A program made the translations under genes and the position numbers. Positions 23,859 to 31,757 of a DNA stretch of 35,757 bases are shown here, one piece after another. Position 1 is the stretch's first letter; every line of letters starts with the position of its first letter. The notes below the pieces were generated by a model that was not told the DNA's origin, did no database searches, and saw only the letters and a list, made by a program, of their open reading frames with translations. The stretch spans positions 1 through 35,757 of the forward strand of contig JAVVHH010000022.1 in NCBI GenBank assembly GCA_032249615.1, given 5' to 3'. This stretch comes from JAVVHH01 sp032249615 (GTDB lineage Bacteria > Pseudomonadota > Alphaproteobacteria > Acetobacterales > Acetobacteraceae).

Positions 23859-25072
23859 CAATCCGCCTCTACACCGTCGGCCGACGCCGCCGTGGCCATC
23901 ACCGAAACAAGCGCGCCCACGGGCGCCGGGCGGCGCAGCTTTACCTTGGTGAAATGTTCACTATGCCCGACACCCCCGCGCTCCACGACGACCCTGAGGG
24001 TGCGGCCGATTTGGCGCGCGTGGAACGCGCTCGCGGCCACCCTGCCCTGCTGCCGCAATTCCTCGGCCCGTGCTCGGCGCACCGGAACCGGCACGGGCGG
24101 CATTCGCGCCGCCGGCGTGCCGGGCCGATCGCTGAAGGGGAACACGTGCACATAGGGGATCGCCGCCCCATCGACCGCGTCCAGCGTCTCCCGCTGGTGC
24201 GCCTCGGTCTCGGTCGGGAACCCGGCGATCAGATCGGCCCCGATCGCGATCCCCGGCCGCAGCCGCCGCGCGCGATCGATCGCCGCGAGCGCATCGGCCC
24301 GGCTATGACGCCGCCGCATGCGCTTGAGGATCATATCGGACCCCGATTGCAGCGACAGGTGCAGATGCGGCATCAACCGCTCCTCCTCGGCCAACGCCCG
24401 CCAGAGCGCCTCGTCGATGGCCGCAGGATCCAGCGAGGATAGCCGAAGCCGCGGCAGATCCGGGACATCGCGCAGGATCGTGCGCACCAGCACGCCGAGG
24501 GCGTTGCCCGCATCGGTGTAGCTCGCGAGGTCCACCCCCGTCAGGACGACCTCGTTGATCCCCGCTGCCACCAACGCCCGCACCTGCCGGACTGCATCGG
24601 CCACGGTGACCGACCGGCTCACCCCCCGCCCCTGCGGGATGATGCAGAAGGTGCACGCATGATCGCAGCCCTGCTGCACGTCGATGAACGCCCGCGCCCG
24701 TCCGGCCATGCCCGCAATGGCGGGCGCCGAGTGAGTCCGCTGGGCGCCGATGTCGCCCACTGCGCTGGGGGCACCAGTCAGCCAACTTGCCGCCTCCAGC
24801 TTCTCCCTGTTGCCCAGGACCCGGCCCACTCCCGGCAGCCCGGCCCAGCGCGCCGGGGCGATCTGCGCCGCGCAGCCGGTGACCACGATCTGCGCCGTGG
24901 GGCGTTCGCGATGGGCGCGCAACACCGCCTTGCGGCACTGGCGCTCCGCCTCGGCGGTCACGGCGCAGGTATTGATGACCACCGTATTCTCGAGCCCCGC
25001 CGCATGGCCGCGGATCACCTCGCTCTCGAACGCGTTGAGCCGGCACCCGAAGGTGAGGACCTCCAGCGTCAA
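23858..25072 (-). CDS. mtaB: tRNA (N6-threonylcarbamoyladenosine-C2)-methylthiotransferase MtaB
   Basis: A 404-residue radical-SAM methylthiotransferase that converts t6A37 to ms2t6A37 in tRNAs. The N-terminal UPF0004 domain has the three cysteines of the auxiliary cluster: EVLTFGCRLNAFES (C10), VINTCAVTAEAERQC (C36) and VVTGCAAQ (C67). The radical-SAM motif is QQGCDHACTFCIIPQGRG (C136, C140, C143). HLSLQSGSDMILKRMRRRHS, ADLIAGFPTETEAH and HVFPFSDRPGTPAARMP are all family hallmarks, and a TRAM domain closes the protein. The start is TTG at 25072, overlapping the dapF stop as TTGA and giving MTLEVLTFGC. The frame runs much further upstream but only as a shadow of dapF. Confidence 0.94.
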   Translation of the reverse strand: MTLEVLTFGCRLNAFESEVIRGHAAGLENTVVINTCAVTAEAERQCRKAVLRAHRERPTAQIVVTGCAAQIAPARWAGLPGVGRVLGNREKLEAASWLTGAPSAVGDIGAQRTHSAPAIAGMAGRARAFIDVQQGCDHACTFCIIPQGRGVSRSVTVADAVRQVRALVAAGINEVVLTGVDLASYTDAGNALGVLVRTILRDVPDLPRLRLSSLDPAAIDEALWRALAEEERLMPHLHLSLQSGSDMILKRMRRRHSRADALAAIDRARRLRPGIAIGADLIAGFPTETEAHQRETLDAVDGAAIPYVHVFPFSDRPGTPAARMPPVPVPVRRARAEELRQQGRVAASAFHARQIGRTLRVVVERGGVGHSEHFTKVKLRRPAPVGALVSVMATAASADGVEAD

Positions 25073-25872
25073 AGCCCGATCTCGCCGCGGAAGCTCATCG
25101 CGACCGGGCCCGTCATCAGCACGCGGCCATTCTCGGGAAGGTCGATCTCGAGCGTGCCGCCATCCATCTCGATGGCAACATGCCGCTCGATCAAGCCGCG
25201 CCGGTGCGCGTTGACCGCGGCCGCCGAGGCGCCGGAGCCGCAGGCGAGCGTCAGGCCCGCGCCGCGCTCCCACACCCGCAGCCGCATGTGCGCGCGGTCG
25301 ATGATCTTCGCGTAGCCGACGTTGACCCGGTCCGGGAACAGCGCGTGCCGTTCGAACGCCGCGCCCTCCTGTTCCACGCGGTCCACGTCGTCGACGAAGA
25401 AGGTGACGTGGGGGTTGCCGACGGAGCAGGCCGCCGGGTCGCCGGGGAGAAGCAGATGCAGCGTGTCGGACGGCTCGGCGAGGGGCACGTCCGCCCAGCC
25501 GAGCCGGGCTCGGCCGAGATCCACGCGCACCCGGCCATCGGCCAGCCGCTCCGCTGGCAGGTCGCCAGCGACGGTCCGGATGACCTGGTAGGGCCGGCCG
25601 TTCTGCTCGAACAACATCTCGGCCACGCACCGCGTCGCGTTGCCACAGGCGCCGGCCTCCGAGCCATCAGGATTGCGGATGCGCATGAGCAGGTCGGCAT
25701 CGGTGTGCGCGGGCGGTGGGTGGAGTGTGATGAACTGATCGCAACCGATCCCGCGCCGCCGATCGGCGAGCAGCCGCACCTGCTCCTCTGAGAAGTCGAC
25801 CGCACCGGCTCGCTCGTCGACGATGACGAAGTCATTGCCGGCGCCGTGCATCTTGATGAAGGGAACGCGCAT
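25069..25872 (-). CDS. dapF: diaminopimelate epimerase
   Basis: A 267-residue epimerase converting LL- to meso-diaminopimelate for lysine and peptidoglycan synthesis. Both catalytic cysteines are in their motifs: GACGNATRC (C76) and LACGSGASAAAVNA (C211). The opening VPFIKMHGAGNDFVIVDE, the RIRNPDGSEAG loop and SVGNPHVTFFVDDVD are typical. I chose the ATG at 25872, which puts PFIKMHG at the usual place; another ATG at 25893 adds seven residues and cannot be excluded, as neither has a clear ribosome site. It heads the dapF-mtaB-ftsY operon, and its stop overlaps the TTG of mtaB. Confidence 0.94.
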   Translation of the reverse strand: MRVPFIKMHGAGNDFVIVDERAGAVDFSEEQVRLLADRRRGIGCDQFITLHPPPAHTDADLLMRIRNPDGSEAGACGNATRCVAEMLFEQNGRPYQVIRTVAGDLPAERLADGRVRVDLGRARLGWADVPLAEPSDTLHLLLPGDPAACSVGNPHVTFFVDDVDRVEQEGAAFERHALFPDRVNVGYAKIIDRAHMRLRVWERGAGLTLACGSGASAAAVNAHRRGLIERHVAIEMDGGTLEIDLPENGRVLMTGPVAMSFRGEIGL

Positions 25873-26023
25873 GGTCGGCGTGATATAGGGCATCGCCGGT
25901 GCCAGCGAAACGTGCGGCGAAACGTGGGTCCGTTCGGATCGGCGGCGTTGGGCTGAAACTTCCGAGGGCAGCCGCCCGTAGCTCCATCGCTCCCGAAGAG
26001 TCAGGCTGTGGCCGTCGGCCAAA

Positions 26024-26055
26024 GGAATCTGTGTCGTTCTTTCCTTCGCATGTTA
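26024..26055 (+). promoter_or_regulatory. possible ECF-type promoter upstream of the sigma factor gene
   Basis: GGAATC at 26024-26029 is separated by 17 bases from CGCATGTTA at 26047-26055. This resembles the GGAAC/CGTT-like layout of ECF promoters and sits 76 bases ahead of the sigma gene. ECF factors often autoregulate. The match is loose and could be chance. Confidence 0.3.
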
Positions 26056-26130
26056 GATCTCCGCCCATGAGCGCCAGCGTTGCCGTCGGCGTGATGTCGC
26101 CGGGTCGCCGGGGGCATTGGGGATGAAATA

Positions 26131-26664
26131 GTGTCGACAGCGGCCTCGGATCTCGCGGAACTATTGGCACGGGTGAGTGCCGGCGATCATGCTGCTTTTC
26201 AGGATCTCTACGCCCGCACCTCGGCCAAACTCTACGGCGTTACGCTGCGCATCGTGAAAGGCCGGGAGATCGCCGATGAGGTGCTGCAGGACAGCTATCT
26301 GCGTATCTGGCAGAACGCGTCGAGATACGCGCCCGCTTCTGGCTCGCCGATGACGTGGATGATCGCCATCGCGCGCAACGCCGCGATCGACGTGATCCGC
26401 AAGCGTGTGCACGACGCGGCCGCCGCCGAGATCGATCTGCCGGATGGCGCCGCCGACCCGGAGCGCCAAGTGATTGTGCAGGACCAGCTTGGCCGCTGCC
26501 TCGGGCGTCTGGCCGCGCCGCAGCTCGAATGCGTCGTCCTGGCCTACTGCAACGGCTACTCCCGCGACGAGCTTGCGCGGCACTTCAGCGCCCAAGTCCC
26601 GACGATCAAGACTTGGCTCCATCGGGCACTGAACGCGCTCCGCACGTGCTTGGAGGCCGCATGA
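26131..26664 (+). CDS. ECF-family RNA polymerase sigma factor (SigK-like)
   Basis: A 177-residue ECF sigma factor with only regions 2 and 4. Region 2 shows FQDLYARTSAKLYGVTLRIV, EIADEVLQDSYLRIWQNASRY (the core-binding 2.2 helix) and GSPMTWMIAIARNAAIDVIRKR (2.3-2.4). Region 4 has LGRLAAPQLECVVLAYCNGY and the recognition helix area SRDELARHFSAQVPTIKTWLHRALNALR. The start is GTG at 26131 behind GGGGATGAAATA. The gene overlaps the downstream RskA-like anti-sigma gene as ATGA, the usual sigma/anti-sigma pairing. This pair type answers to envelope or oxidative stress in other bacteria; the signal here is unknown. Confidence 0.93.
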   Translation: MSTAASDLAELLARVSAGDHAAFQDLYARTSAKLYGVTLRIVKGREIADEVLQDSYLRIWQNASRYAPASGSPMTWMIAIARNAAIDVIRKRVHDAAAAEIDLPDGAADPERQVIVQDQLGRCLGRLAAPQLECVVLAYCNGYSRDELARHFSAQVPTIKTWLHRALNALRTCLEAA

Positions 26665-27356
26665 GCGACATGGACCGCGAGATGGAGTGCGCCGAGTTCG
26701 TGCTCGGCACGCTGCCGCTCGCCGAGCGCGCTGCGCTGCAGCGTGAGATGGAAACGGACGCGCAGCTGCGAGACGCCGTGCTGCGCTGGGAGAATTGGCT
26801 GTCCGGCCTGAATGACGTCGTGCCGGCCGTCGAACCCAACCCGGAAATTTGGCGCCGCATCGAGCAGCACCTGCGCCCGGAGCCGGCGTCCCCCGTCGTG
26901 GACACGACGCTCGCCCTGCGCCGCTCGCGGGCGCGGTGGCGCGCGGCAACGCTGGCGTTCGGAGCGATTGCGGCCGCGCTCGCGCTGTTCGTCTCCGCCG
27001 AGCGGCTGAAGCCGCAACCCGCGTCCTACCTGGCCGTCATCAACCGCAGCGGCGACCTTCCCGCGCTGATCGTCCGCGTGGACACCGGCAGCGAGACGGT
27101 CACCGTCCGCTCTCTTGCTGCGGAGAAACCGGCGGACCGCGTGCTCGAGCTCTGGTATGTCGCCGCCGGGCAAGCGCCCCGATCAATGGGTGTGGTCGAC
27201 CACCCAGAGACCCGCGCCGCGCTTCCGGCCGCCGCACGCGCCGCCAGTTTGGCTGGCGCGACCTTGGCTGTCAGCGTCGAGCCCCCCGGCGGTTCGACCA
27301 CCGGCGCGCCCACCGGCCCGGTCGTCTACTCCGGCAAGCTGATCCGCGATCAATGA
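26661..27356 (+). CDS. RskA-like membrane anti-sigma factor
   Basis: A 231-residue anti-sigma factor. The cytoplasmic N-terminal part contains AEFVLGTLPLAERAALQREM and RDAVLRWENWLSGLNDVVPA, the anti-sigma domain that holds an ECF factor. No HxxxCxxC zinc motif is present. One transmembrane helix lies at about residues 96-114 (ATLAFGAIAAALALFVSAE). The periplasmic C-terminal domain is the RskA fold: YLAVINRSGDLPALIVRVD, RVLELWYVAAGQAPRSMGVV, and the closing VSVEPPGGSTTGAPTGPVVY with its Gly-Pro-rich loop. Translation is coupled to the sigma gene. Release of the sigma factor by proteolysis is the known mode for this family. Confidence 0.9.
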   Translation: MSDMDREMECAEFVLGTLPLAERAALQREMETDAQLRDAVLRWENWLSGLNDVVPAVEPNPEIWRRIEQHLRPEPASPVVDTTLALRRSRARWRAATLAFGAIAAALALFVSAERLKPQPASYLAVINRSGDLPALIVRVDTGSETVTVRSLAAEKPADRVLELWYVAAGQAPRSMGVVDHPETRAALPAAARAASLAGATLAVSVEPPGGSTTGAPTGPVVYSGKLIRDQ

Positions 27357-27489
27357 CGCACCCTTGCCGCCGCACGGCAATTCCGGTAGAGCCCGCACCT
27401 CGCTAGCGCGCCGGGCCTGGATGGGCATGCCCGGCCGCGGCGTCTGTGCGTCCGCGATCAGGCGGCGCCAGCCATTGCAGGAGACGCAA

Positions 27490-27693
27490 ATGCCCAAGCT
27501 GAAGACGAAATCGTCGGTCAAGAAGCGGTTCAAGATCACCGCGACCGGCAAGGTGATGGCCGGCCCTGGCAAGAAGCGGCACAACCTGTATGCCCGCTCG
27601 CAGGACCGCAAGCGGCAGAACCGCGGTTCCCAGGTGTTGACCCATGCTGACGCGCTGACCGTCAAGCAGTGGGCCCCCTACGGTCTGAGCTAG
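27490..27693 (+). CDS. rpmI: 50S ribosomal protein L35
   Basis: A 67-residue, very basic protein that begins MPKLKTKSSVKKRFKITATG and includes GPGKKRHNLYARSQDRKRQ, the classic L35 pattern. It is part of the large subunit. An AGGAGACGC run just before the ATG is a strong ribosome site. rplT follows after 13 bases. The customary upstream partner infC is absent; the gene before it is the anti-sigma factor, 133 bases away. That gap contains GGGCATGCCC and a GCCGGGC/GCCCGGC inverted repeat but no clear terminator run. Confidence 0.97.
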   Translation: MPKLKTKSSVKKRFKITATGKVMAGPGKKRHNLYARSQDRKRQNRGSQVLTHADALTVKQWAPYGLS

Positions 27694-27706
27694 AGGAGGG
27701 CGACCC

Positions 27707-28132
27707 ATGGCACGCGTCAAGCGGGGCGTAACAACGCACGCCCGTCACAAGAAGGTTCTCAAGCAGTCCAAGGGTTTCGTCGGCCGCTCGTCGACGAACT
27801 ACCGGATCGCGCTCGAGCGGCTCGAGAAGTCGCTCCAATACGCGTATCGCGACCGCCGCCAGAAGAAGCGGGATTTCCGCGGCCTGTGGATCCAGCGGAT
27901 CAATGCCGCGGTTCGCGAGCACGGGATCACCTACAGCCGGTTCATCGCCGGGCTGAAGGCCGCGCAGATCGAGCTCGACCGCAAGGTGCTCGCCGCCATC
28001 GCCTACGATGACCCGGCCGCGTTCGCGACCATCGTCGAGCAGGTGAAGGGCGTCATGCACGCGGCCGCCGAGGACGCGACGGTCGCAAGCCTCGCCGCGC
28101 TGACCGAGCACCCGCAAGCTCCGGCGGCCTAG
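27707..28132 (+). CDS. rplT: 50S ribosomal protein L20
   Basis: A 141-residue L20. It begins MARVKRGVTTHARHKKVLKQ and contains SKGFVGRSSTNYRIALERLE, YAYRDRRQKKRDFRGLWIQR and AVREHGITYSRFIAGLKAAQ. These cover the long N-terminal helix and the globular C-terminal domain that binds 23S rRNA. The usual protein ends near residue 118-120; here about 20 extra residues, rich in Ala and Thr (ATVASLAALTEHPQAPAA), form a tail. It has AGGAGGGCGACC before the ATG. rpmI precedes it and pheS follows 62 bases later. Confidence 0.97.
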   Translation: MARVKRGVTTHARHKKVLKQSKGFVGRSSTNYRIALERLEKSLQYAYRDRRQKKRDFRGLWIQRINAAVREHGITYSRFIAGLKAAQIELDRKVLAAIAYDDPAAFATIVEQVKGVMHAAAEDATVASLAALTEHPQAPAA

Positions 28133-28153
28133 ACCACTCCGACCTTGTTGAAG

Positions 28154-28177
28154 CCCTCTCCCGCCAGCGGGAGAGGG
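28154..28177. repeat. perfect 11-bp palindromic hairpin with a 2-base loop between rplT and pheS
   Basis: CCCTCTCCCGC, then CA, then GCGGGAGAGGG: a perfect inverted repeat in the short rplT-pheS gap. It has no T-tract on either side, so it is not a standard intrinsic terminator. The sequence resembles common REP-type CCCTCTCCC palindromes that recur between genes in many high-GC proteobacteria. It could modulate read-through or protect the rpmI-rplT transcript end. Confidence 0.7.
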
Positions 28178-28194
28178 ATACACGCGGTGACACC

Positions 28195-29268
28195 ATGACC
28201 GATGACCTCGCCGCCCTGCGCACCGAAACCGAAACGGCGCTCGCGGAGGCAAGCGATCTGCGGAGCTGGGATGCCGTCCGCGTCGGCACGTTGGGCAAGC
28301 ACGGCAAGCTGACGCTCCTGCTCAAATCGCTCGGCAAAGCCTCTCCCGACGAGCGGCGCGCGCGCGGTGCGGCGCTGAACCAGCTCAAGGATGATCTCAC
28401 CGCCATCATCGAGACAAGGCGCGCCGCCCTCGAGCGCGCCGAAATCGATGCTAAGCTCGCGGCCGAGCGGATCGACGTCAGCCTGCCGCCCCCGCCCCGC
28501 CCGCAGGGCCTCATCCACCCGATCAGCCGGACGATCGAGGAGATCATGGCGATCTTCGGCGCCATGGATTTCCGCGTCGGCGAGGGCTTCGACGTCGAGA
28601 CCGACTGGTTCAACTTCGGCGCGCTCAACATCCCGGCGCATCACCCGGCCCGCGCCGACCACGACACCTTCTACATGCCGGGCACGAGGGACGGCCGCAC
28701 CCTGCTGCTCCGGACACAGACCAGCGACGTGCAGATCATCTCCATGCTCGAGCAGGAGCCGCCGATCCGCGTGATCGCGCCGGGCCGGACCTATCGCGCC
28801 GATTACGACGCTACGCACTCGCCGATGTTCCACCAGTGTGAGGGCATCATCATCGACCGCGCCATTACCCTCGGCCATTTGAAAGGCTGCCTGACCGATT
28901 TCCTCCGCAGCTTCTTCGGCATCTCGACGCTGCCCGTGCGGTTCCGCTCCTCCTACTTCCCCTTCACCGAACCCTCGATGGAGGTCGATATCGGCTGGAA
29001 CCGGCGCACCGGTGAGATCGGCGGCGGGTCGGACTGGCTCGAGATCCTCGGCAGCGGCATGGTGCATCCCCGCGTGCTGGCCAATTGCGGGCTGGATCCC
29101 CGGGAATGGCAAGGCTTTGCGTTCGGCATGGGCGTGGAAAGGCTCGCGATGCTGAAGCACGGCATCCCCGATCTGCGCCTGTTCTACGAGAGCGACCTGC
29201 GCTGGCTCCGCCACTTCGGGTTCAGCGCACTGACCCCCGCTCTGCTGCATGAGGGCCTGGGCGGATGA
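28195..29268 (+). CDS. pheS: phenylalanyl-tRNA synthetase alpha subunit
   Basis: A 357-residue class II synthetase subunit, the catalytic half of the alpha2-beta2 enzyme. An N-terminal coiled-coil is followed by motif 1 (HPISRTIEEIMAIFGAMDFRV). TFYMPGTRDGRTLLLRTQTS and motif 2, PGRTYRADYDATHSPMFHQCEG, come next. FRSSYFPFTEPSMEVDIGW and the motif 3 region GMGVERLAMLKHGIPDLRLF follow. Length is normal. The ATG follows a palindromic hairpin; no strong ribosome site is visible just before it. The stop overlaps pheT as ATGA. Confidence 0.97.
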   Translation: MTDDLAALRTETETALAEASDLRSWDAVRVGTLGKHGKLTLLLKSLGKASPDERRARGAALNQLKDDLTAIIETRRAALERAEIDAKLAAERIDVSLPPPPRPQGLIHPISRTIEEIMAIFGAMDFRVGEGFDVETDWFNFGALNIPAHHPARADHDTFYMPGTRDGRTLLLRTQTSDVQIISMLEQEPPIRVIAPGRTYRADYDATHSPMFHQCEGIIIDRAITLGHLKGCLTDFLRSFFGISTLPVRFRSSYFPFTEPSMEVDIGWNRRTGEIGGGSDWLEILGSGMVHPRVLANCGLDPREWQGFAFGMGVERLAMLKHGIPDLRLFYESDLRWLRHFGFSALTPALLHEGLGG

Positions 29269-31718
29269 AGTTCACCCTTTCCTGGCTGCGCACACACCTC
29301 GATACGGACGCGACGCTCGAGGCGATTACCGATCGCCTGACCGGGATCGGCCTCGAACTGGAATCGGTGACCGATCCCGGCCAGGCTTTGCGGCCGTTCC
29401 GGGTCGCCCATGTTCTCGAGGCGGTGCAGCACCCGAACGCGGACCGGCTGCGCGCCTGCACCGTCGACGCCGGCGAAGGCCCCGTCTCGGTCGTATGCGG
29501 GGCGCCCAACGCCCGTACCGGCCTCAAAGTCGTGTTCGCGCCGCCCGGCAGCTTCATTCCCGGCACGGGAGTTACGCTGAAAGTCGGCGACATCCGCGGC
29601 GTCGTCAGCGCTGGGATGATGCTCTCCCGCCGCGAGATGGGGCTCGGTGAGGACCATGACGGCATCGTCGAACTGCCCGAGGATGCCCCGGTCGGCGTGT
29701 CGTACGTCGACTACGCCGGGCTCGACGATCCCGTGATCGACATCGCGGTCACCCCCAATCGGGGAGATGCCCTCTCCGTGCGCGGGGTGGCGCGCGATTT
29801 GGCCGCGGCGGGGCTGGGGCGGCTCAAGCCGTGGTCCCCCCTCCCCGTCGCCGGCCGGTTCGACAGCCCGGTCGGCTGGGAAATCCGCGATGCGGAGGCG
29901 TGCCCGTGGGTTCTCGGCCGCACGGTTCGCGGCCTGGTGAACGGACCGAGCCCGGCCTGGCTGCAGGCGCGGCTGACCAGCATCGCGCTGCGTCCGATCA
30001 ACGCGCTGGTCGACGTGAGCAACTTCTTCACCGTCGACCTCGGCCGCCCGCTGCACGTGTTCGACGCGGACCGGGTGCAGGGCGGCGTGCTCACCTTCCG
30101 CCGCGGCGCCGGCGAGAGCTTCAGCGGGCTGAACGGGCGCGACTACGTCGTGGACCCGGCCGATTGCGTCATCGCGGACGCCGCCGGCGTGCAGTCCCTT
30201 GCTGGCGTCATGGGCGGGGACGCCACCGGCTGCACGGAGTCGACGACCTCCGTGTTCATCGAATGCGCCCTGTTCGACCCGGTGCGCGTGGCGCTGACCG
30301 GCCGTCGCCATGCCATCGTCTCGGATGCGCGGCAGCGTTTCGAGCGCGGCATCGACCCCGCTTTGCTGCCGTGCGCGCTCGAAGCGGCGACGCACATGGT
30401 TCAGAGCCTCTGCGGCGGCGAGGCGAGCCACGTCGTGGCTGCCGGCGCGGAACCACGTTGGCAGCGCTCCGCAACATTGCGCTTCGAGCGCCTCGCGGGG
30501 TTGGGCGGACTCGCCGTGCCCGCCGACGACGCTGTCGACATCCTCGAGCGGCTTGGCTTCGCGGTCGAGTCCCGCACGGCCGAGGCGGTATCGGTCGCCG
30601 TGCCGTCGTGGCGGAACGACATCGCAGCGCCGATCGTGCTCGACCAAGCGCCGAGCCTCGATCCGGCCCGCGCGGCCAGGGCGGCCGAGGGCTGCGCCGC
30701 CATCGAGCCCGAAGCCGACCTCGTCGAAGAGGTGCTGCGGATCCAGGGGCTCGATACCATCCCGCCTGTATCGTTGCCGCGCTCCGGCCCGGTTCCGGCC
30801 GCCACCCTGACGCCCCGGCAGGTGCGCGGCGCCATCGCGAGGCGCGTCTTGGCGTCTTCAGGCCTGCTCGAAACAGTCTCGTTCAGCTTCATGCAAGGTC
30901 GCGAGGCCGCCCTGTTCGATGGCGGCGACCCGGCCCTGCAGGTCGTCAACCCGATTTCGGCCGATCTGGATCAGCTCCGCCCGACCCCGGTTGCGAGCCT
31001 CGCGCTCGCCGCGGGCCGGAACGCGGCACGAGGCCTGTCCAGCGCCCTGCTGTTCGAAATCGGACCCTCCTTCGCCGCGGGCGGGCAGGAAAACGTCGCC
31101 GCCGGGTTGATGACCGGGATGAGCGAACGCCACCCACTGGCGCCCGCCCGGCCCTACGGTGCGCTGGACGCCAAGGCGGCCGCCATGGCCGTGCTTGCCG
31201 CAGTCGGCGTCCCCGCCGACAGCCTCACGGTTACCACCGACGCGCCGACTTGGTATCACCCGGGCCGGTCCGGGGTGGTGCGGCAAGGCCCGAAGCTGAT
31301 CCTGGCGCATTTCGGGGAGGTGCATCCCTCGGTGCTGAGCGGGCTAGACCTGATCGGTCCGGCCGCGGCGTTCGAAGTGTTTCTGGACCGGGTCCCGGAG
31401 GCCAAGCGCCGCAAGCGGGCGGCGCCGGACCTACCGCCGTTCCAGCCGGTTCGGCGTGACTTCGCGTTCCTGGTCGACGCGGCGGTTCCGGCCGAGACCG
31501 TGTTGCGGGCAGCGCGTGGGGCGGAACGCACTTTGATCACGGGTGCGTCGATTTTCGATGTCTACCAGGGCGATAAGATCGCGCCGGAACTGAAATCGGT
31601 CGGGATCGAGGTCGTGCTGCAACCGAAAGAGCGCAGCCTGACCGACGCGGAGATCGAGGCCGCGTCCGCCAAGATCGTCGAGAGCGTCGCCAAGCGCACT
31701 GGTGCGACCCTGCGATAG
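29265..31718 (+). CDS. pheT: phenylalanyl-tRNA synthetase beta subunit
   Basis: An 817-residue beta subunit that recognises tRNA-Phe and edits mischarged Tyr. From the N-terminus: MKFTLSWLRTHL; the OB-fold tRNA-binding domain (HVLEAVQHPNADRLRACTVD, VVCGAPNARTGLKVVFAPPG); the B3/B4 editing region (VTPNRGDALSVRGVARDLAA, AGVQSLAGVMGG); B5 (VPSWRNDIAAP); the catalytic-like core (SFSFMQGREAALFD, NPISADLDQLRPT); and the C-terminal anticodon-binding domain (FQPVRRDFAFLVDAAVPAET, KSVGIEVVLQPKERSLTDAE). An extra segment of about 30 residues sits between WRNDI and EADLVEEVLRI, at about 453-482. Coupled to pheS by ATGA. Confidence 0.97.
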   Translation: MKFTLSWLRTHLDTDATLEAITDRLTGIGLELESVTDPGQALRPFRVAHVLEAVQHPNADRLRACTVDAGEGPVSVVCGAPNARTGLKVVFAPPGSFIPGTGVTLKVGDIRGVVSAGMMLSRREMGLGEDHDGIVELPEDAPVGVSYVDYAGLDDPVIDIAVTPNRGDALSVRGVARDLAAAGLGRLKPWSPLPVAGRFDSPVGWEIRDAEACPWVLGRTVRGLVNGPSPAWLQARLTSIALRPINALVDVSNFFTVDLGRPLHVFDADRVQGGVLTFRRGAGESFSGLNGRDYVVDPADCVIADAAGVQSLAGVMGGDATGCTESTTSVFIECALFDPVRVALTGRRHAIVSDARQRFERGIDPALLPCALEAATHMVQSLCGGEASHVVAAGAEPRWQRSATLRFERLAGLGGLAVPADDAVDILERLGFAVESRTAEAVSVAVPSWRNDIAAPIVLDQAPSLDPARAARAAEGCAAIEPEADLVEEVLRIQGLDTIPPVSLPRSGPVPAATLTPRQVRGAIARRVLASSGLLETVSFSFMQGREAALFDGGDPALQVVNPISADLDQLRPTPVASLALAAGRNAARGLSSALLFEIGPSFAAGGQENVAAGLMTGMSERHPLAPARPYGALDAKAAAMAVLAAVGVPADSLTVTTDAPTWYHPGRSGVVRQGPKLILAHFGEVHPSVLSGLDLIGPAAAFEVFLDRVPEAKRRKRAAPDLPPFQPVRRDFAFLVDAAVPAETVLRAARGAERTLITGASIFDVYQGDKIAPELKSVGIEVVLQPKERSLTDAEIEAASAKIVESVAKRTGATLR

Positions 31719-31723
31719 CGCGA

Positions 31724-31749
31724 TCCGGCCGGGCAGGAGCCCGGCCGGA
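31724..31749. terminator. perfect 11-bp GC hairpin, probable bidirectional terminator
   Basis: TCCGGCCGGGC, loop AGGA, then GCCCGGCCGGA: a perfect 11-bp stem lying exactly between the convergent stops of pheT and the PEP-CTERM gene. No clean T-tract follows on either strand, so it may need Rho or act as an RNA end stabiliser, but its place and strength fit a shared terminator. Confidence 0.7.
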
Positions 31750-31757
31750 CGCTTCCG

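Noticed and set aside
23858..25630. N-terminal extension of mtaB to 590 residues
   Set aside because: The extra residues are a shadow of dapF. The conserved protein begins at TTG 25072, giving the usual LEVLTFGCRLN start.
29184..30647. A 487-codon minus-strand frame
   Set aside because: Antisense to pheT, with His/Ala/Arg-rich shadow composition.
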